A stretch of DNA of 64,000 bases. It comes from Rhizobium sp. PP-CC-3A-592. Its GTDB lineage: Bacteria; Pseudomonadota; Alphaproteobacteria; Rhizobiales; Rhizobiaceae. The stretch lies in assembly GCF_003217095.1 (NCBI RefSeq), contig NZ_QJSR01000001.1, positions 968,009-1,032,008 of the forward strand, given 5' to 3'. The notes under the pieces were generated by a model. The model was not told the DNA's origin and did no database searches. It was given only the letters and a program-made list of their open reading frames with translations. This document shows, piece after piece, positions 44,933-56,166 of this stretch (position 1 is its first letter; the number at the start of each line of letters is the position of its first letter). The translations under genes and the position numbers were made by a program.

Positions 44933-46231
44933 ATGACCTCCGAGGCAGAGTGGCAGAGCCCGATCTCGCCGGGCATCTCCTGGTACGAGGATGCCGTCGG
45001 CGAGCGCCCGGCCTATCCGACGCTCGATGGCGACATGACGGCCGATGTCGCCGTCATTGGCGGCGGCTTCACCGGCCTTCAGGCGGCCTATAACCTCGCC
45101 GCCGGCGGGGTACGGGTCGTGCTGATCGACGCATACCGGTTCGGCGACGGGGCGTCCGGGCGCAATGGCGGGCAGTTCGGCACCGGCCAGCGTGCCGAAG
45201 TGGACGAGCTTGAAAAGCAGTACGGCCGGGAGCGGGCCAAAGCGCTCTTCGACATGGCGGAGGATGCAAAGCGCGGTCTCCTCGCCTTCGCCGCGCGCCA
45301 CGACATCGACATGGAGTACCAGCCGGGCCACCTCTCGGTGACGCACAAGGCTTCCTCCGAGAGAGACTACCGGGCCTATGTCGAGAGCATGGCGCGCGAT
45401 TACGGCTATCCGCACATGCAGATGATGGACGCCGCGGAGACGGCCAAACGCGTGGGATCGCGGCATTACGTTCTCGGCATCCGCGACACCGGCACCGGCC
45501 ATATCCAGCCGATGAAGCTGCTGGTGGGGCTTGCCCGCGCCGCGCAGGCGGCAGGCGCGCAGCTGTTCGAGAACAGCAACGCCACGAACATCCGGCTGTC
45601 CCAGGGCAAAGTGCTCGTGGAAACCGCGCGCGGCACGATCCGCGCCGACCGGGCGCTGATCGCCTGCAACGCCCATATCGGCACGCTGGAGCCGGTAACC
45701 GCTTCGCATGTCATGCCGATCCGCTCCTTCATCGGGGCCACCGAGCCGCTGGGCGACACATCGCCGGTTTTGCCGGGTAGCGAGAGCGTTGCCGACAGCC
45801 GCTTCGTGGTGCGCTACTTTCGCCGGTCGCGCGACGGGCGGCTGCTCTTCGGCGGTCGTGAGGCCTATACGGCCGACAATCCGCGTGACATTTCCACCCA
45901 TATCCGGCGGCAGATCGCGGAGATCTACCCGGACCTTGCCGACGTGCAGATGACCCATGCCTGGGGCGGGTCCGTCGGCATCACCATGCCGCGTCAGCCC
46001 TTCGTGCGCGAGGTCATGCCCGGCGTCACCACCATTGGCGGGTTTTCCGGCCATGGCGTCATGCTGTCCAATCATTGCGGAAAGCTCTATGCCGATCTCG
46101 TGCTCGGACGCGGTGGCGATCTCGACCTTTTGAAGGAACTGCGCGTCCCCGCCTTCCCCGGCGGTCGCCGTTTCCGATCGCCGCTTTTGTTCCTGGCACT
46201 CACTTGGTATGCTCTGCGCGACAAGCTCTGA
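44933..46231 (+). CDS. puuB: Gamma-glutamylputrescine oxidase (FAD-dependent, PuuB/OrdL type)
   Basis: This is a 432-aa DAO-family flavoenzyme. The N-terminal SWYEDAVGERPAYPTLDGD leads into the FAD motif DVAVIGGGFTGLQAAYNLA, then DGASGRNGGQFGTGQR, the hallmark of PuuB/OrdL proteins. A C-terminal GGFSGHGVMLSNHCGKLYAD closes the FAD site. It would oxidise gamma-glutamylputrescine to the aldehyde. The start at 44933 is 8 bp after puuA. PuuC and PuuD partners are not in the window. Confidence 0.87.
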   Translation: MTSEAEWQSPISPGISWYEDAVGERPAYPTLDGDMTADVAVIGGGFTGLQAAYNLAAGGVRVVLIDAYRFGDGASGRNGGQFGTGQRAEVDELEKQYGRERAKALFDMAEDAKRGLLAFAARHDIDMEYQPGHLSVTHKASSERDYRAYVESMARDYGYPHMQMMDAAETAKRVGSRHYVLGIRDTGTGHIQPMKLLVGLARAAQAAGAQLFENSNATNIRLSQGKVLVETARGTIRADRALIACNAHIGTLEPVTASHVMPIRSFIGATEPLGDTSPVLPGSESVADSRFVVRYFRRSRDGRLLFGGREAYTADNPRDISTHIRRQIAEIYPDLADVQMTHAWGGSVGITMPRQPFVREVMPGVTTIGGFSGHGVMLSNHCGKLYADLVLGRGGDLDLLKELRVPAFPGGRRFRSPLLFLALTWYALRDKL

Positions 46232-46323
46232 CCCACCTCCCGGCGCATTTTTTGCAACGCAGCACTAGCGCCTTTAAATCGATTAGATTATAAAACGCCC
46301 GACCCGAGAGAGATCGATATCCC

Positions 46324-47799
46324 ATGAGCAGCCAGATCATTCCCGTCGAACCCTTTGACTATGTCGTCTTCGGCGGCACCGGCGATCTTGCCGAGCGAAA
46401 GCTCCTTCCTGCCCTCTATCACCGCCAGCTCGATGGCCAGCTGACCGACCCGACCCGCATCATCGGCGCCTCGCGCACCGCGATGACGCACGAGGAATAC
46501 CGCCAGTTCGGCCGCGCGGCGCTGAAGGAACACCTGAAGGCCGGCGAGTATGACGAGGCGCAGGTCAAGACGTTCACCGACCGCCTTTTCTACATCTCCG
46601 TCGATGCCAAGACCGACCAGGGCTGGGACAAGCTGAAGGCGCTGCTGGACGAGGCCAAGGACCGCGTCCGCGCCTTCTACCTCGCCGTCGCCCCCGGCAT
46701 CTTCGGCGCCATTTCCGAGAAGATCCGCGACCACAAGCTGATCACCAAGACCACGCGCATCGTGGTGGAAAAGCCGATCGGCCGCGACCTCGCTTCCGCA
46801 CTGGAGCTGAACGACACGATCGGCAAGGTGTTCAAGGAAGAACAGATCTTCCGCATCGACCATTACCTCGGCAAGGAAACCGTGCAGAACCTGATGGCGC
46901 TGCGCTTTGCCAACACGCTGTACGAGCCGCTGTGGAATTCGTCCTATATCGACCACATCCAGATCACGGTGGCTGAAGCCGTGGGGCTGGAAAGCCGCGC
47001 CGGGTACTACGACACGGCCGGTGCGCTACGCGACATGGTGCAGAACCACATTCTCCAGCTGCTTTGCCTCGTCGCGATGGAGGTTCCGCCATCCATGAAT
47101 GCGGAGGCCGTGCGCGACGAGAAGCTGAAAGTGCTGCGCGCGCTGAAGCCGATTACCGCAGCCAATGTCGAGAAGATGACGGTGCGTGGCCAGTACAAGG
47201 CCGGTGCGTCTGCCGGCGGCCCGGTCAAAGGCTACCTCGAAGAGCTCGAGGGGGGCGTGTCCAACACCGAGACCTTCGTCGGCATCAAGGCCGAGATCAA
47301 CAACTGGCGCTGGGCGGGCGTTCCCTTCTACATCCGCACCGGCAAGCGCATGGCGACCCGCATGTCGGAAATCGTCATTTCCTTCAAGCCGATCCCGCAC
47401 TCGATCTTCGACGACGCGGCCGGCCGCGTGGAAGCCAACCAGTTGATCATCCGCCTGCAGCCGGACGAAGGCGTCAAGCAGTCGCTGATGATCAAGGATC
47501 CGGGCCCGGGCGGCATGCGCCTGCGCAACGTGTCTCTGGACATGACCTTTGCCGAATCCTTCAACGCCCGCAGCGCCGACGCATACGAGCGGCTGCTGCT
47601 CGACGTGATCCGCAACAACCAGACCCTGTTCATGCGTCGCGACGAGGTGGAAGCCGCATGGCGCTGGGTGGATCCGATCCTCAAGGCCTGGGACGAAGTG
47701 GGCCAGAAGCCGCAGTCCTACACGGCCGGCACCTGGGGCCCGAGCCAGGCGATCGCGCTGATCGAGCGTGACGGCCGCACATGGCATGAAGTGGTCTGA
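46324..47799 (+). CDS. zwf: Glucose-6-phosphate 1-dehydrogenase
   Basis: Zwf oxidises glucose-6-phosphate to 6-phosphogluconolactone with NADP(H), entry to the Entner-Doudoroff and oxidative pentose-phosphate routes. It has 491 aa with the N-terminal nucleotide motif VVFGGTGDLAERKLLPALY and the substrate/catalytic motif FRIDHYLGKETVQN (catalytic His H180). It is the first gene of zwf-pgl-edd, with a GAGAGA ribosome site and an AT-rich promoter at 46265-46300. Confidence 0.97.
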   Translation: MSSQIIPVEPFDYVVFGGTGDLAERKLLPALYHRQLDGQLTDPTRIIGASRTAMTHEEYRQFGRAALKEHLKAGEYDEAQVKTFTDRLFYISVDAKTDQGWDKLKALLDEAKDRVRAFYLAVAPGIFGAISEKIRDHKLITKTTRIVVEKPIGRDLASALELNDTIGKVFKEEQIFRIDHYLGKETVQNLMALRFANTLYEPLWNSSYIDHIQITVAEAVGLESRAGYYDTAGALRDMVQNHILQLLCLVAMEVPPSMNAEAVRDEKLKVLRALKPITAANVEKMTVRGQYKAGASAGGPVKGYLEELEGGVSNTETFVGIKAEINNWRWAGVPFYIRTGKRMATRMSEIVISFKPIPHSIFDDAAGRVEANQLIIRLQPDEGVKQSLMIKDPGPGGMRLRNVSLDMTFAESFNARSADAYERLLLDVIRNNQTLFMRRDEVEAAWRWVDPILKAWDEVGQKPQSYTAGTWGPSQAIALIERDGRTWHEVV

Positions 47800-47802
47800 G
47801 CC

Positions 47803-48501
47803 ATGACTGCGAAGCTCCACACCTTCGAGACCTCGGCAGAGCTTGCCGAAAACCTGGCGAAGGCCGTTGCCGACGCTCTTTCCGCCGGCATTGCCAGAGA
47901 CGGATCGGCCTCCATCGCCGTTTCCGGCGGCTCGACGCCCAAGGCGTTCTTCAAGGCGCTTTCGAACGCGCCGCTCGACTGGACCAAGGTCACCGTGACG
48001 CTGGTGGACGAGCGGTTCGTCGAGCCCGACAGCGATCGTTCCAACGAAAAGCTGGTGCGCGACAACCTTCTGACGGGCGCGGCTTCCGCCGCCGCCTTCC
48101 AGCCGCTCTACTACCCCACGGCCACGGCCGAGGAATCCGCGGCGACCGCAACCAAGGAAACGGCCGGGATCGGCCGGCCTTTCGACGTCGTGGTGCTGGG
48201 CATGGGCGGCGATGGGCACACGGCCTCGTTCTTTCCGGGCGGATCGCGCCTTGCCGAGGCGCTCGACCCGCAGACACCGCGCGGCGTGATGACCATGCAG
48301 GCGGACGGGGCCGGCGAGCCGCGACTGACCTACACGTTTACGAGCCTCGAGGATGCGCGGCTTCTGGTGCTGCATATCGAGTGTAACGCCAAGAAGACGG
48401 TGCTGGAGACGGCGCAAGGGGACGGCCCGGAAACGGACATGCCGATCCGCGCCATTCTGCGCCGCGCCGCCTCGCCGGTCGCGATCTACTGGGCGCCGTA
48501 A
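47803..48501 (+). CDS. pgl: 6-phosphogluconolactonase
   Basis: Pgl hydrolyses 6-phosphogluconolactone to 6-phosphogluconate. The 232-aa DevB/SOL-type protein shows the N-terminal AVSGGSTPKAFFKALS, the TLVDERFVEPDSDRSNEKLVRDNLL segment and the GMGGDGHTASFFPGG motif. It begins 3 bp after zwf and is translationally linked. Edd follows after 137 bp. Confidence 0.95.
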   Translation: MTAKLHTFETSAELAENLAKAVADALSAGIARDGSASIAVSGGSTPKAFFKALSNAPLDWTKVTVTLVDERFVEPDSDRSNEKLVRDNLLTGAASAAAFQPLYYPTATAEESAATATKETAGIGRPFDVVVLGMGGDGHTASFFPGGSRLAEALDPQTPRGVMTMQADGAGEPRLTYTFTSLEDARLLVLHIECNAKKTVLETAQGDGPETDMPIRAILRRAASPVAIYWAP

Positions 48502-48638
48502 CAGAGGGCACCTCAACAGGGGTGTCGTCACGGTCACCGGCCCGTCGCGCGAGACTTGACACAACCGGCGCTCAATTTGCGCCGATACCGATGATCCACA
48601 TCTGAGACAGGGGCCGAGCGGCCCCGGAAGGATAGGCC

Positions 48639-50459
48639 ATGACCGTCGATCCCCGCATCGCAGCCATCACCGCCCGCATCGTCGAGCGCTCCAAGCCATC
48701 GCGCGAACTGTACCTGCACCGGGTGCGCAACGCCGCCGCCAAGGGCGTGCACCGCTCCGTGCTCGGCTGCGGCAATCTCGCGCACGGCTTCGCCGTCTGT
48801 TCCCCCTCCGAGAAGGTCGCGCTGTCGGGAGACACCGTGCCCAATCTCGGGATCATCACCTCCTATAACGACATGCTGTCGGCGCATCAGCCGTTCGAGA
48901 CTTACCCGGCGATGATCCGCGAAGCGGCGGCGCAAGCCGGCGGCATCGCGCAGGTGGCGGGCGGCGTTCCGGCCATGTGCGATGGCGTGACGCAGGGGCA
49001 GCCCGGCATGGAGCTGTCGCTGTTTTCGCGCGACCTCATCGCCATGGCCGCCGGCATCGGCTTGTCGCACAATATGTTCGACAGCACCGTCTATCTCGGC
49101 GTCTGCGACAAGATCGTGCCCGGCCTGATGATCGCAGCCATGACCTTCGGCCACCTCCCCGCCGTCTTCATTCCCGCCGGTCCGATGACGACCGGCCTGC
49201 CGAACGACGAGAAGGCCCGCGTGCGCCAGCTCTATGCGGAAGGCAAGATCGGCCGCGACGAACTGCTCGATGCCGAATCCAAGTCCTATCACGGCCCTGG
49301 CACCTGCACCTTCTACGGCACGGCCAACTCCAACCAGATGGTCATGGAGATCATGGGCTTCCACATGCCCGGCGCCTCCTTCATCAATCCCGGCACGCCG
49401 TTGCGCGACGCGCTGACGCGCGAGGCGACCAAGCGGGCGCTGGCGATCACCGCGCTCGGCAACGAGTTCACGCCGGCCGGCGAGATGATCGACGAGCGCT
49501 CCATCGTCAACGGCGTCATCGGCCTGCATGCGACGGGTGGTTCGACCAACCACACGATGCACCTCGTCGCCATGGCGCGCGCCGCTGGCATCATGCTCAC
49601 CTGGCAGGATATTTCGGAGCTCTCCGACATCATTCCGCTGCTCGCCCGCGTCTACCCCAACGGCCTTGCGGATGTGAACCATTTCCACGCCGCCGGCGGC
49701 ATCGGCTACCTCATCGGCCAGTTGCTGAAGACCGGCATGATCCACGAGGACGTGCGCACCGTCTTTGGCCATGGACTTCAGGCCTATGCGATCGACGTGA
49801 AGCTCGGCGAGAACGGCACGGTCGCCCGCGAGCGCGCGCCTGACGTCAGCCACGACCCGAAGGTGCTCGCCACCATCGACAAGCCTTTCCAGGCGACCGG
49901 CGGCCTCAAGATGCTCACCGGCAACCTCGGCAAGGCCGTCATCAAGATCTCGGCCGTCAAGCCGGAGCGCCACATCATCGAAGCGCCGGCGAAGATCTTC
50001 CACGATCAGGCTGGCCTCAACGACGCCTTCAAGGAGGGCAAGCTCGAGGGCAATTTCGTCGCCGTCGTGCGCTTCCAGGGCCCAAAGGCGAACGGCATGC
50101 CCGAACTCCACAAGCTGACGACCGTGCTCGGCATCCTTCAGGATCGCGGCCAGATGGTCGCCCTCATCACCGACGGCCGCATGTCCGGCGCCTCCGGCAA
50201 AGTCCCCTCCGCCATCCACATGACCCCCGAAGCCAAGGACGGCGGCCCGATCTCCAAGATCCGCGAAGGTGACATCGTCCGCCTCGATGCCACGACCGGC
50301 GAGATCAACGTACTGGTATCGGACGCGGAACTGGCCGCGCGCGCGCCGGCAGAAGCCGACCTCTCCGGCAACGAATTCGGCATGGGCCGAGAGCTGTTTG
50401 CGCCGTTCCGGGCGATGACGGGTGCTGCGGAACACGGGGCGAGCGTGTTTTTTCATTAA
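48639..50459 (+). CDS. edd: Phosphogluconate dehydratase
   Basis: Edd dehydrates 6-phosphogluconate to KDPG, the defining step of the Entner-Doudoroff pathway. The 606-aa IlvD/Edd-family enzyme shows [22 protein letters not shown] and [13 protein letters not shown] (iron-sulfur Cys residues) and the C-terminal [15 protein letters not shown]. The ribosome site is GGAAGGATAGGCC. A short stem GGGGCC/GGCCCC lies just ahead of it (48610-48625), which may modulate translation. The aldolase gene eda is not in the window. Confidence 0.96.
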   Translation: MTVDPRIAAITARIVERSKPSRELYLHRVRNAAAKGVHRSVLGCGNLAHGFAVCSPSEKVALSGDTVPNLGIITSYNDMLSAHQPFETYPAMIREAAAQAGGIAQVAGGVPAMCDGVTQGQPGMELSLFSRDLIAMAAGIGLSHNMFDSTVYLGVCDKIVPGLMIAAMTFGHLPAVFIPAGPMTTGLPNDEKARVRQLYAEGKIGRDELLDAESKSYHGPGTCTFYGTANSNQMVMEIMGFHMPGASFINPGTPLRDALTREATKRALAITALGNEFTPAGEMIDERSIVNGVIGLHATGGSTNHTMHLVAMARAAGIMLTWQDISELSDIIPLLARVYPNGLADVNHFHAAGGIGYLIGQLLKTGMIHEDVRTVFGHGLQAYAIDVKLGENGTVARERAPDVSHDPKVLATIDKPFQATGGLKMLTGNLGKAVIKISAVKPERHIIEAPAKIFHDQAGLNDAFKEGKLEGNFVAVVRFQGPKANGMPELHKLTTVLGILQDRGQMVALITDGRMSGASGKVPSAIHMTPEAKDGGPISKIREGDIVRLDATTGEINVLVSDAELAARAPAEADLSGNEFGMGRELFAPFRAMTGAAEHGASVFFH

Positions 50460-50482
50460 TTTTCACTGATGCAGCTTTCACG

Positions 50483-50504
50483 AATATACGGTGCCTTGTA
50501 TATT
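50483..50504. promoter_or_regulatory. Palindromic operator at the higBA promoter
   Basis: AATATAC (50483-50489) faces GTATATT (50498-50504) with an 8-bp spacer, ending 6 bp before the toxin start codon. It likely overlaps the -10 region and is the expected site for autorepression by the HigA-like antitoxin. Confidence 0.7.
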
Positions 50505-50510
50505 TAACGA

Positions 50511-50840
50511 ATGAAGGTTCTCACGTTCTGCGGCAACAGTCTTCGAGATCTGCGGGCCTTCCCGGATGCGGTCAGGCGTGAAGCTGGCTATCAACTTGAG
50601 AAGGTGCAGAACGCCCAGCCACCCTCCGAATGGAAGCCCATGCTATCCATTGGCAAGGGCGTCCAGGAAATCAGGGTGAGGGATGAATTTGGGGCTTTCC
50701 GTGTCATCTATGTCGCCCGGTTTGCCGATGCGGTTTACGTGCTACATTGCTTCCAGAAAAAGACGCAGAAGACAGGCAAGACAGATCTGGACCTCGCGAC
50801 GCAGCGCTATCGCGATCTGGTCAAGGGACTCGACCCATGA
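50511..50840 (+). CDS. higB: HigB/RelE-type toxin (Gp49-like)
   Basis: This is a 109-aa basic protein of the HigB-like Gp49 family: WKPMLSIGKGVQEIRVRDEFGAFRVIYVARFADAVYVLHCFQKKTQKTG shows the core (key parts REIR-like IRVRD, FRVIYV, LHCFQKK). Such proteins are ribosome-dependent mRNA interferases. The toxin precedes its antitoxin, the usual higBA order, and the stop overlaps the antitoxin start. There is no clear ribosome site before the ATG, so translation may be leaderless or weak. Its AT content is slightly higher than that of its neighbours, in line with acquisition. Confidence 0.88.
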   Translation: MKVLTFCGNSLRDLRAFPDAVRREAGYQLEKVQNAQPPSEWKPMLSIGKGVQEIRVRDEFGAFRVIYVARFADAVYVLHCFQKKTQKTGKTDLDLATQRYRDLVKGLDP

Positions 50841-51118
50841 GTGATGAAACATTTGTAAGTGTCTGGGATGCAATCGAGGATAACGCCGCTCAAGCTGAGA
50901 ACCTGAAGCTCCGGTCAAAACTGATGGGAGCCCTTGAGCAGCATATCCGCACGGAAGGCTGGACAGAGGCCGAAGCTGCGAACCGATTGGCCGTTCCCCA
51001 GCCGAGCATCTCAGATCTTATGCGTGGGAGAATTACCCTGTTCTCGATCGACACGCTGGTGACCCTGCTTGCAAGAGCCGGGCTTCATGTCGATATTCTG
51101 GTTCGAGAGGCGGCTTAG
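50837..51118 (+). CDS. higA: HigA-type antitoxin (XRE family)
   Basis: This 93-aa protein carries an XRE helix-turn-helix at about residues 40-65 (WTEAEAANRLAVPQPSISDLMRGR). The N-terminal part (FVSVWDAIEDNAAQAENLKLRSKL) is acidic and helical, suited to toxin binding. The ATG overlaps the higB stop (ATGA). It should repress the operon through the palindrome at 50483-50504. Confidence 0.88.
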   Translation: MSDETFVSVWDAIEDNAAQAENLKLRSKLMGALEQHIRTEGWTEAEAANRLAVPQPSISDLMRGRITLFSIDTLVTLLARAGLHVDILVREAA

Positions 51119-51214
51119 AGGCGGCATCTCGATGGAAACCTCATTCCGTTCGGACGATACGCCTTGGGAACGACGACATTCATCGTCCAGATAGACTTTT
51201 GTCATTCGCATGAG

Positions 51215-51250
51215 AAAAGAGCGCGCCGACATCATCGGCGCGCTCTTTTT
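51215..51250. terminator. Bidirectional intrinsic terminator
   Basis: The perfect 15-bp stem (51215-51229 and 51235-51249, core GAGCGCGCCGA) has a 5-nt loop and is followed by T residues on the plus strand and by TTTTCTCA on the minus strand. It lies between higA and the convergent hydrolase gene, 4 bp from the end of the latter. Confidence 0.85.
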
Positions 51251-51254
51251 TGTC

Positions 51255-52073
51255 TCATGCCAGAAACTCCAGCAGATCCTTGTTCAACCGGTCCGGTACG
51301 GTTGCAAACAGACCGTGGGGTTCGCCGTCATACTCGATCAGTCGCGCACCAGAGATGCCGTTTGCGGCCGCACGGCCGGAGGAATCGATGGGAACCGTCT
51401 TGTCTGCCGTGCCGTGAATGACGAGCGTCGGGATGGTAAAGGACGCGAGATCCGGACGAAAATCGGTTGTTCCGAAGGCCGTGACGCAGTCGATCGTCGC
51501 CTTCGGGCTGGCCATGACGCCGAGCACGAAGGACCAGTCGAGCACGCCCTGGCTGACGGGACGGCTGACCAGTCCCACACCATAGAACGTTTTTGCAAAG
51601 CTCTGCAGGAAGGCGAAACGATCCTCGCGGATCTGCGTCTTCATATCCTCGAACACGCTGGCATCGACGCCATCCGGGTTGCTTTCGTCCTTGAGAAGAT
51701 ACGGAGCGACGGAGGCCACGAGCACGGCCTTTGCGATGCGCGATGCGCCATGACGGGAGAGATAGCGCGCGATTTCGCCGCCGCCCATGGAGAAGCCGAC
51801 CAACGAAACATCCTGCAGATCTAGACCCTCGATGACGCTCGCCAGATCGTCGGCGAAGGTATCGTAATTATAGCCGGTCGCTGGATGGCCCGACTGGCCG
51901 AAGCCGCGACGGTCATAGGTGATGACGCGATAGCCTGCCTCAAGCAGGGCCACGGTCTGATATTCGAACATGTCGCCGGTCAGAGGCCAGCCATGAATGA
52001 GGACGACAGGACGGCCCTGCCCCATATCCTTGACGTGAAGTTTCGTGCCGTCTTTTGCGTCGATATACGCCAT
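51255..52073 (-). CDS. Alpha/beta hydrolase, non-heme chloroperoxidase-like
   Basis: This 272-aa alpha/beta hydrolase resembles cofactor-free haloperoxidases/perhydrolases: oxyanion segment IHGWPLTGDMFEYQ, YDRRGFGQSG, nucleophile S95 in GFSMGGGE, D224 in HGTADKTVP and H253 in GEPHGLF. These proteins often act as esterases or peracid-forming enzymes. The start at 52073 (MAYIDAKDG) has a good AAAGGAGC ribosome site; an in-frame ATG 30 bp upstream is rejected. No signal peptide. The physiological substrate is unknown. Confidence 0.88.
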   Translation of the reverse strand: MAYIDAKDGTKLHVKDMGQGRPVVLIHGWPLTGDMFEYQTVALLEAGYRVITYDRRGFGQSGHPATGYNYDTFADDLASVIEGLDLQDVSLVGFSMGGGEIARYLSRHGASRIAKAVLVASVAPYLLKDESNPDGVDASVFEDMKTQIREDRFAFLQSFAKTFYGVGLVSRPVSQGVLDWSFVLGVMASPKATIDCVTAFGTTDFRPDLASFTIPTLVIHGTADKTVPIDSSGRAAANGISGARLIEYDGEPHGLFATVPDRLNKDLLEFLA

Positions 52074-52161
52074 GCGAAGCTCCTTTGCGTTTTCGCACAG
52101 CACAATTCGGAGATGGCTTGTTTAGTTCCGCGGGAACCGTGGTTCTCCGCATGGCCGGACG

Positions 52162-53250
52162 TTACCGCCGATACGTCTTCCCCTCCCCGTCGAACAGATG
52201 CAGCTTGGCGCGGTCTGCGGTGAAGCGGACGCGCTCTCCGCGCTTGATCGGCTGGATGCCGGCGAGTTTCGCGATGATCGGCTCGTCGGGGACGAGGCCT
52301 TCGATGTAGAGCAGGGTGACTTCGCCCAGCGCCTCGACGATGGAGACGGTGCCTTCGAAGAGAAAGCTGTCGCCGGTGGTGATCTGGAGGTCTTCGGGGC
52401 GCACGCCGAAGCTCGCCTGGCGGCCGCTTTCGGTATCGGGCGTCGGGATATCGAGGATGTCGCGCTTGCCGCCGACGAGTTCGACCGTCGTCTGGGCGCC
52501 GGTGGCGACGATCCTGGCGGGGATGATGTTCATGGCGGGCGAGCCGATGAACTGGGCAACGAAGAGATTGGCGGGGCGCTCGTAGAGTTCGAGCGGCGGG
52601 CCGACCTGCTCGATATGGCCGCCGGAGAGCACGACGATGCGGTCCGCGAGCGTCATCGCCTCCACCTGATCGTGGGTCACGTAGATCATGGTCGTGTCAG
52701 CCATCTGCTCGTTCAGCCGGGCGATCTCGATACGGGTCGCGACGCGCAGCGCCGCATCGAGGTTCGACAGGGGCTCGTCGAACAGGAAGACCTTGGGGTC
52801 GCGGCAGATGGCGCGGCCGATGGCGACGCGCTGACGCTGGCCGCCCGAAAGCGCCTTCGGCAGGCGGTCGAGATATTGCGTGAGTTGCAGGATATCGGCG
52901 GCGGCGCGGACGCGGCGGTCGATCTCCTCCTTGCTCTCCTTGGCTATGCGCATGCCGAAGGCCATGTTGTCGTAGACCGTCATATGCGGGTAGAGCGCAT
53001 AGGACTGGAACACCATGGCGATGCCGCGCTTCGACGGCGGGGTGTCGTTGACCTTCTCGCCCTCGATGAACATCTCACCGCCGGTGATCTCCTCGAGCCC
53101 GGCGATCATGCGCAGCAGCGTCGACTTTCCGCAGCCGGACGGGCCGACGAAGACGATGAACTCGCCCTTCTCGATCGTCAGATCGATGCCGTGGATGACG
53201 TCCACGGCACCATAGGATTTGCGGATCTTGCGTAGTTCCAGTCCGGACAT
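52162..53250 (-). CDS. aglK: Alpha-glucoside ABC transporter ATP-binding protein
   Basis: This is a 362-aa MalK-type ATPase: Walker A GPSGCGKST, signature LSGGQRQRVA, Walker B VFLFDEPLSNLDAALR, H-loop YVTHDQVEAM, and a C-terminal TOBE domain. The start at 53250 (MSGLELRKIRKSYG) has a GGGGAGGGACCC ribosome site; the longer upstream frame runs through the displaced 3' end of aglA. It is the last gene of aglEFGAK, 32 bp after the original aglA stop. It would energise uptake of sucrose, maltose, trehalose or palatinose-type alpha-glucosides. Confidence 0.92.
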   Translation of the reverse strand: MSGLELRKIRKSYGAVDVIHGIDLTIEKGEFIVFVGPSGCGKSTLLRMIAGLEEITGGEMFIEGEKVNDTPPSKRGIAMVFQSYALYPHMTVYDNMAFGMRIAKESKEEIDRRVRAAADILQLTQYLDRLPKALSGGQRQRVAIGRAICRDPKVFLFDEPLSNLDAALRVATRIEIARLNEQMADTTMIYVTHDQVEAMTLADRIVVLSGGHIEQVGPPLELYERPANLFVAQFIGSPAMNIIPARIVATGAQTTVELVGGKRDILDIPTPDTESGRQASFGVRPEDLQITTGDSFLFEGTVSIVEALGEVTLLYIEGLVPDEPIIAKLAGIQPIKRGERVRFTADRAKLHLFDGEGKTYRR

Positions 53251-53282
53251 GGGTCCCTCCCCGTTCACTTCAATCGTGGTCG

Positions 53283-54958
<1,676 letters not shown>

Positions 54959-55019
54959 GGGAAGGGGCAGGTCCTTGGACGGTGGGTTCGGGAGACGATG
55001 GTTCAGGTCGCCTGTGGGA

Positions 55020-56165
55020 TCAACCGCCCTTGACGGATCCCGCCAGCAGGCCGCGCACGAGATAGCGCTGCAGGCTGAAGAAGACGAGAAGCGGAATGAT
55101 GATGGTGATGAAGGCCGACGCCGTCAGGATTTCCCAGTTGCCGCCGCGCGAGCCGAGCAGGTTGACGAGGCGGCCGGTCAGCACGAGCTCGTTATTGCCG
55201 GTGCCGAGGAAGACCATGGCAACGAGGAGGTCGTTCCATGTCCAGAGGAACTGGAAGATGGCGAAGGAGGCGAGTGCGGGGAAGGACAGCGGTAGGATGA
55301 TCTTGACGAAGATGTCGAAATCGCTGGCGCCATCGACCCGGGCGGACTCCATGATCTCGCGCGGCAGGCCGGCCATGTAGTTGCGCAGCAGATAGATGGC
55401 GAGCGGCAGGCCGAAGCCCATATGCGCCAGCCAGATGCCGACATAGGTCTTGGCGGGAACGCCGAGGAACGCGCCGACGCCGTTATAGAGCTTGAGCAGC
55501 GGGATCAGCGACATCTGCAGGGGCACGACCAGCAGGCCGACGACGATGGCGATGAGAACGGTGCGGCCGGGAAAGGGCATCCAGGCGAGGGCGTAGGCCG
55601 CAAAGGCTGCGACGAGGATGGGGATGATGGTGGAGGGAATGGAGACGGTCAGCGAGTTGATGAAGGACGCGCCGATGCCTTCCGCATTCAGCACTTCACG
55701 ATAGTTGTCGAAGGTGAAGCGCGAGGGGACGGCGGCTTGGACGAAGATACGCTGGCCGCGCGAGCCTTCCATGGCGACGTCGGAGACGATCTCGTATGTG
55801 CCGTCCTCCTGCACGGTCAGCCGCTCGCCGTCATTGAGCGTCGCGGTCTGGCCGGGCTCGAAGGCGGCCGGTTCCTGCGTGCGGAAGCCGAAGGCGGAGA
55901 CCTTAGCGCCGGGATTGTCGAGCGCGTTGCCGGATATGACGAACTTGCCGTCGCGCTGCTGCTGCGCTTCCGGGCCCGGTGCGCGCACCGTCAGGTTCTG
56001 GCTGGAGGTGGACAACGCCGTCCACCAGCCGGAGACGGCCAGCTGGTCCTTGTCGCGCAGCGACGAGATGAGGAGACCGGCCGTCGGGATCGTCCAGAGG
56101 ATGACCAGCAGCAGCACCGAGAGGTGGACGAAGAGGACGAGCGGGGAGCGTTTCGATGCGATCAT
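55020..56165 (-). CDS. aglG: Alpha-glucoside ABC transporter permease AglG
   Basis: This is a 381-aa MalG-type permease. TM1 ([23 protein letters not shown]) is followed by a periplasmic insert of about 110 residues (roughly 45-155) before the remaining five helices; ordinary MalG permeases lack so large a loop. The coupling motif is [26 protein letters not shown] (EAA-like). It lies 61 bp upstream of aglA and 1 bp downstream of aglF. It pairs with AglF. Confidence 0.92.
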   Translation of the reverse strand: MIASKRSPLVLFVHLSVLLLVILWTIPTAGLLISSLRDKDQLAVSGWWTALSTSSQNLTVRAPGPEAQQQRDGKFVISGNALDNPGAKVSAFGFRTQEPAAFEPGQTATLNDGERLTVQEDGTYEIVSDVAMEGSRGQRIFVQAAVPSRFTFDNYREVLNAEGIGASFINSLTVSIPSTIIPILVAAFAAYALAWMPFPGRTVLIAIVVGLLVVPLQMSLIPLLKLYNGVGAFLGVPAKTYVGIWLAHMGFGLPLAIYLLRNYMAGLPREIMESARVDGASDFDIFVKIILPLSFPALASFAIFQFLWTWNDLLVAMVFLGTGNNELVLTGRLVNLLGSRGGNWEILTASAFITIIIPLLVFFSLQRYLVRGLLAGSVKGG

Positions 56166-56166
56166 C

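Noticed and set aside
48556-48561. TTGACA upstream of edd considered as an internal promoter
   Set aside because: No acceptable -10 element lies at 16-18 bp spacing, so it is not reported as a promoter.
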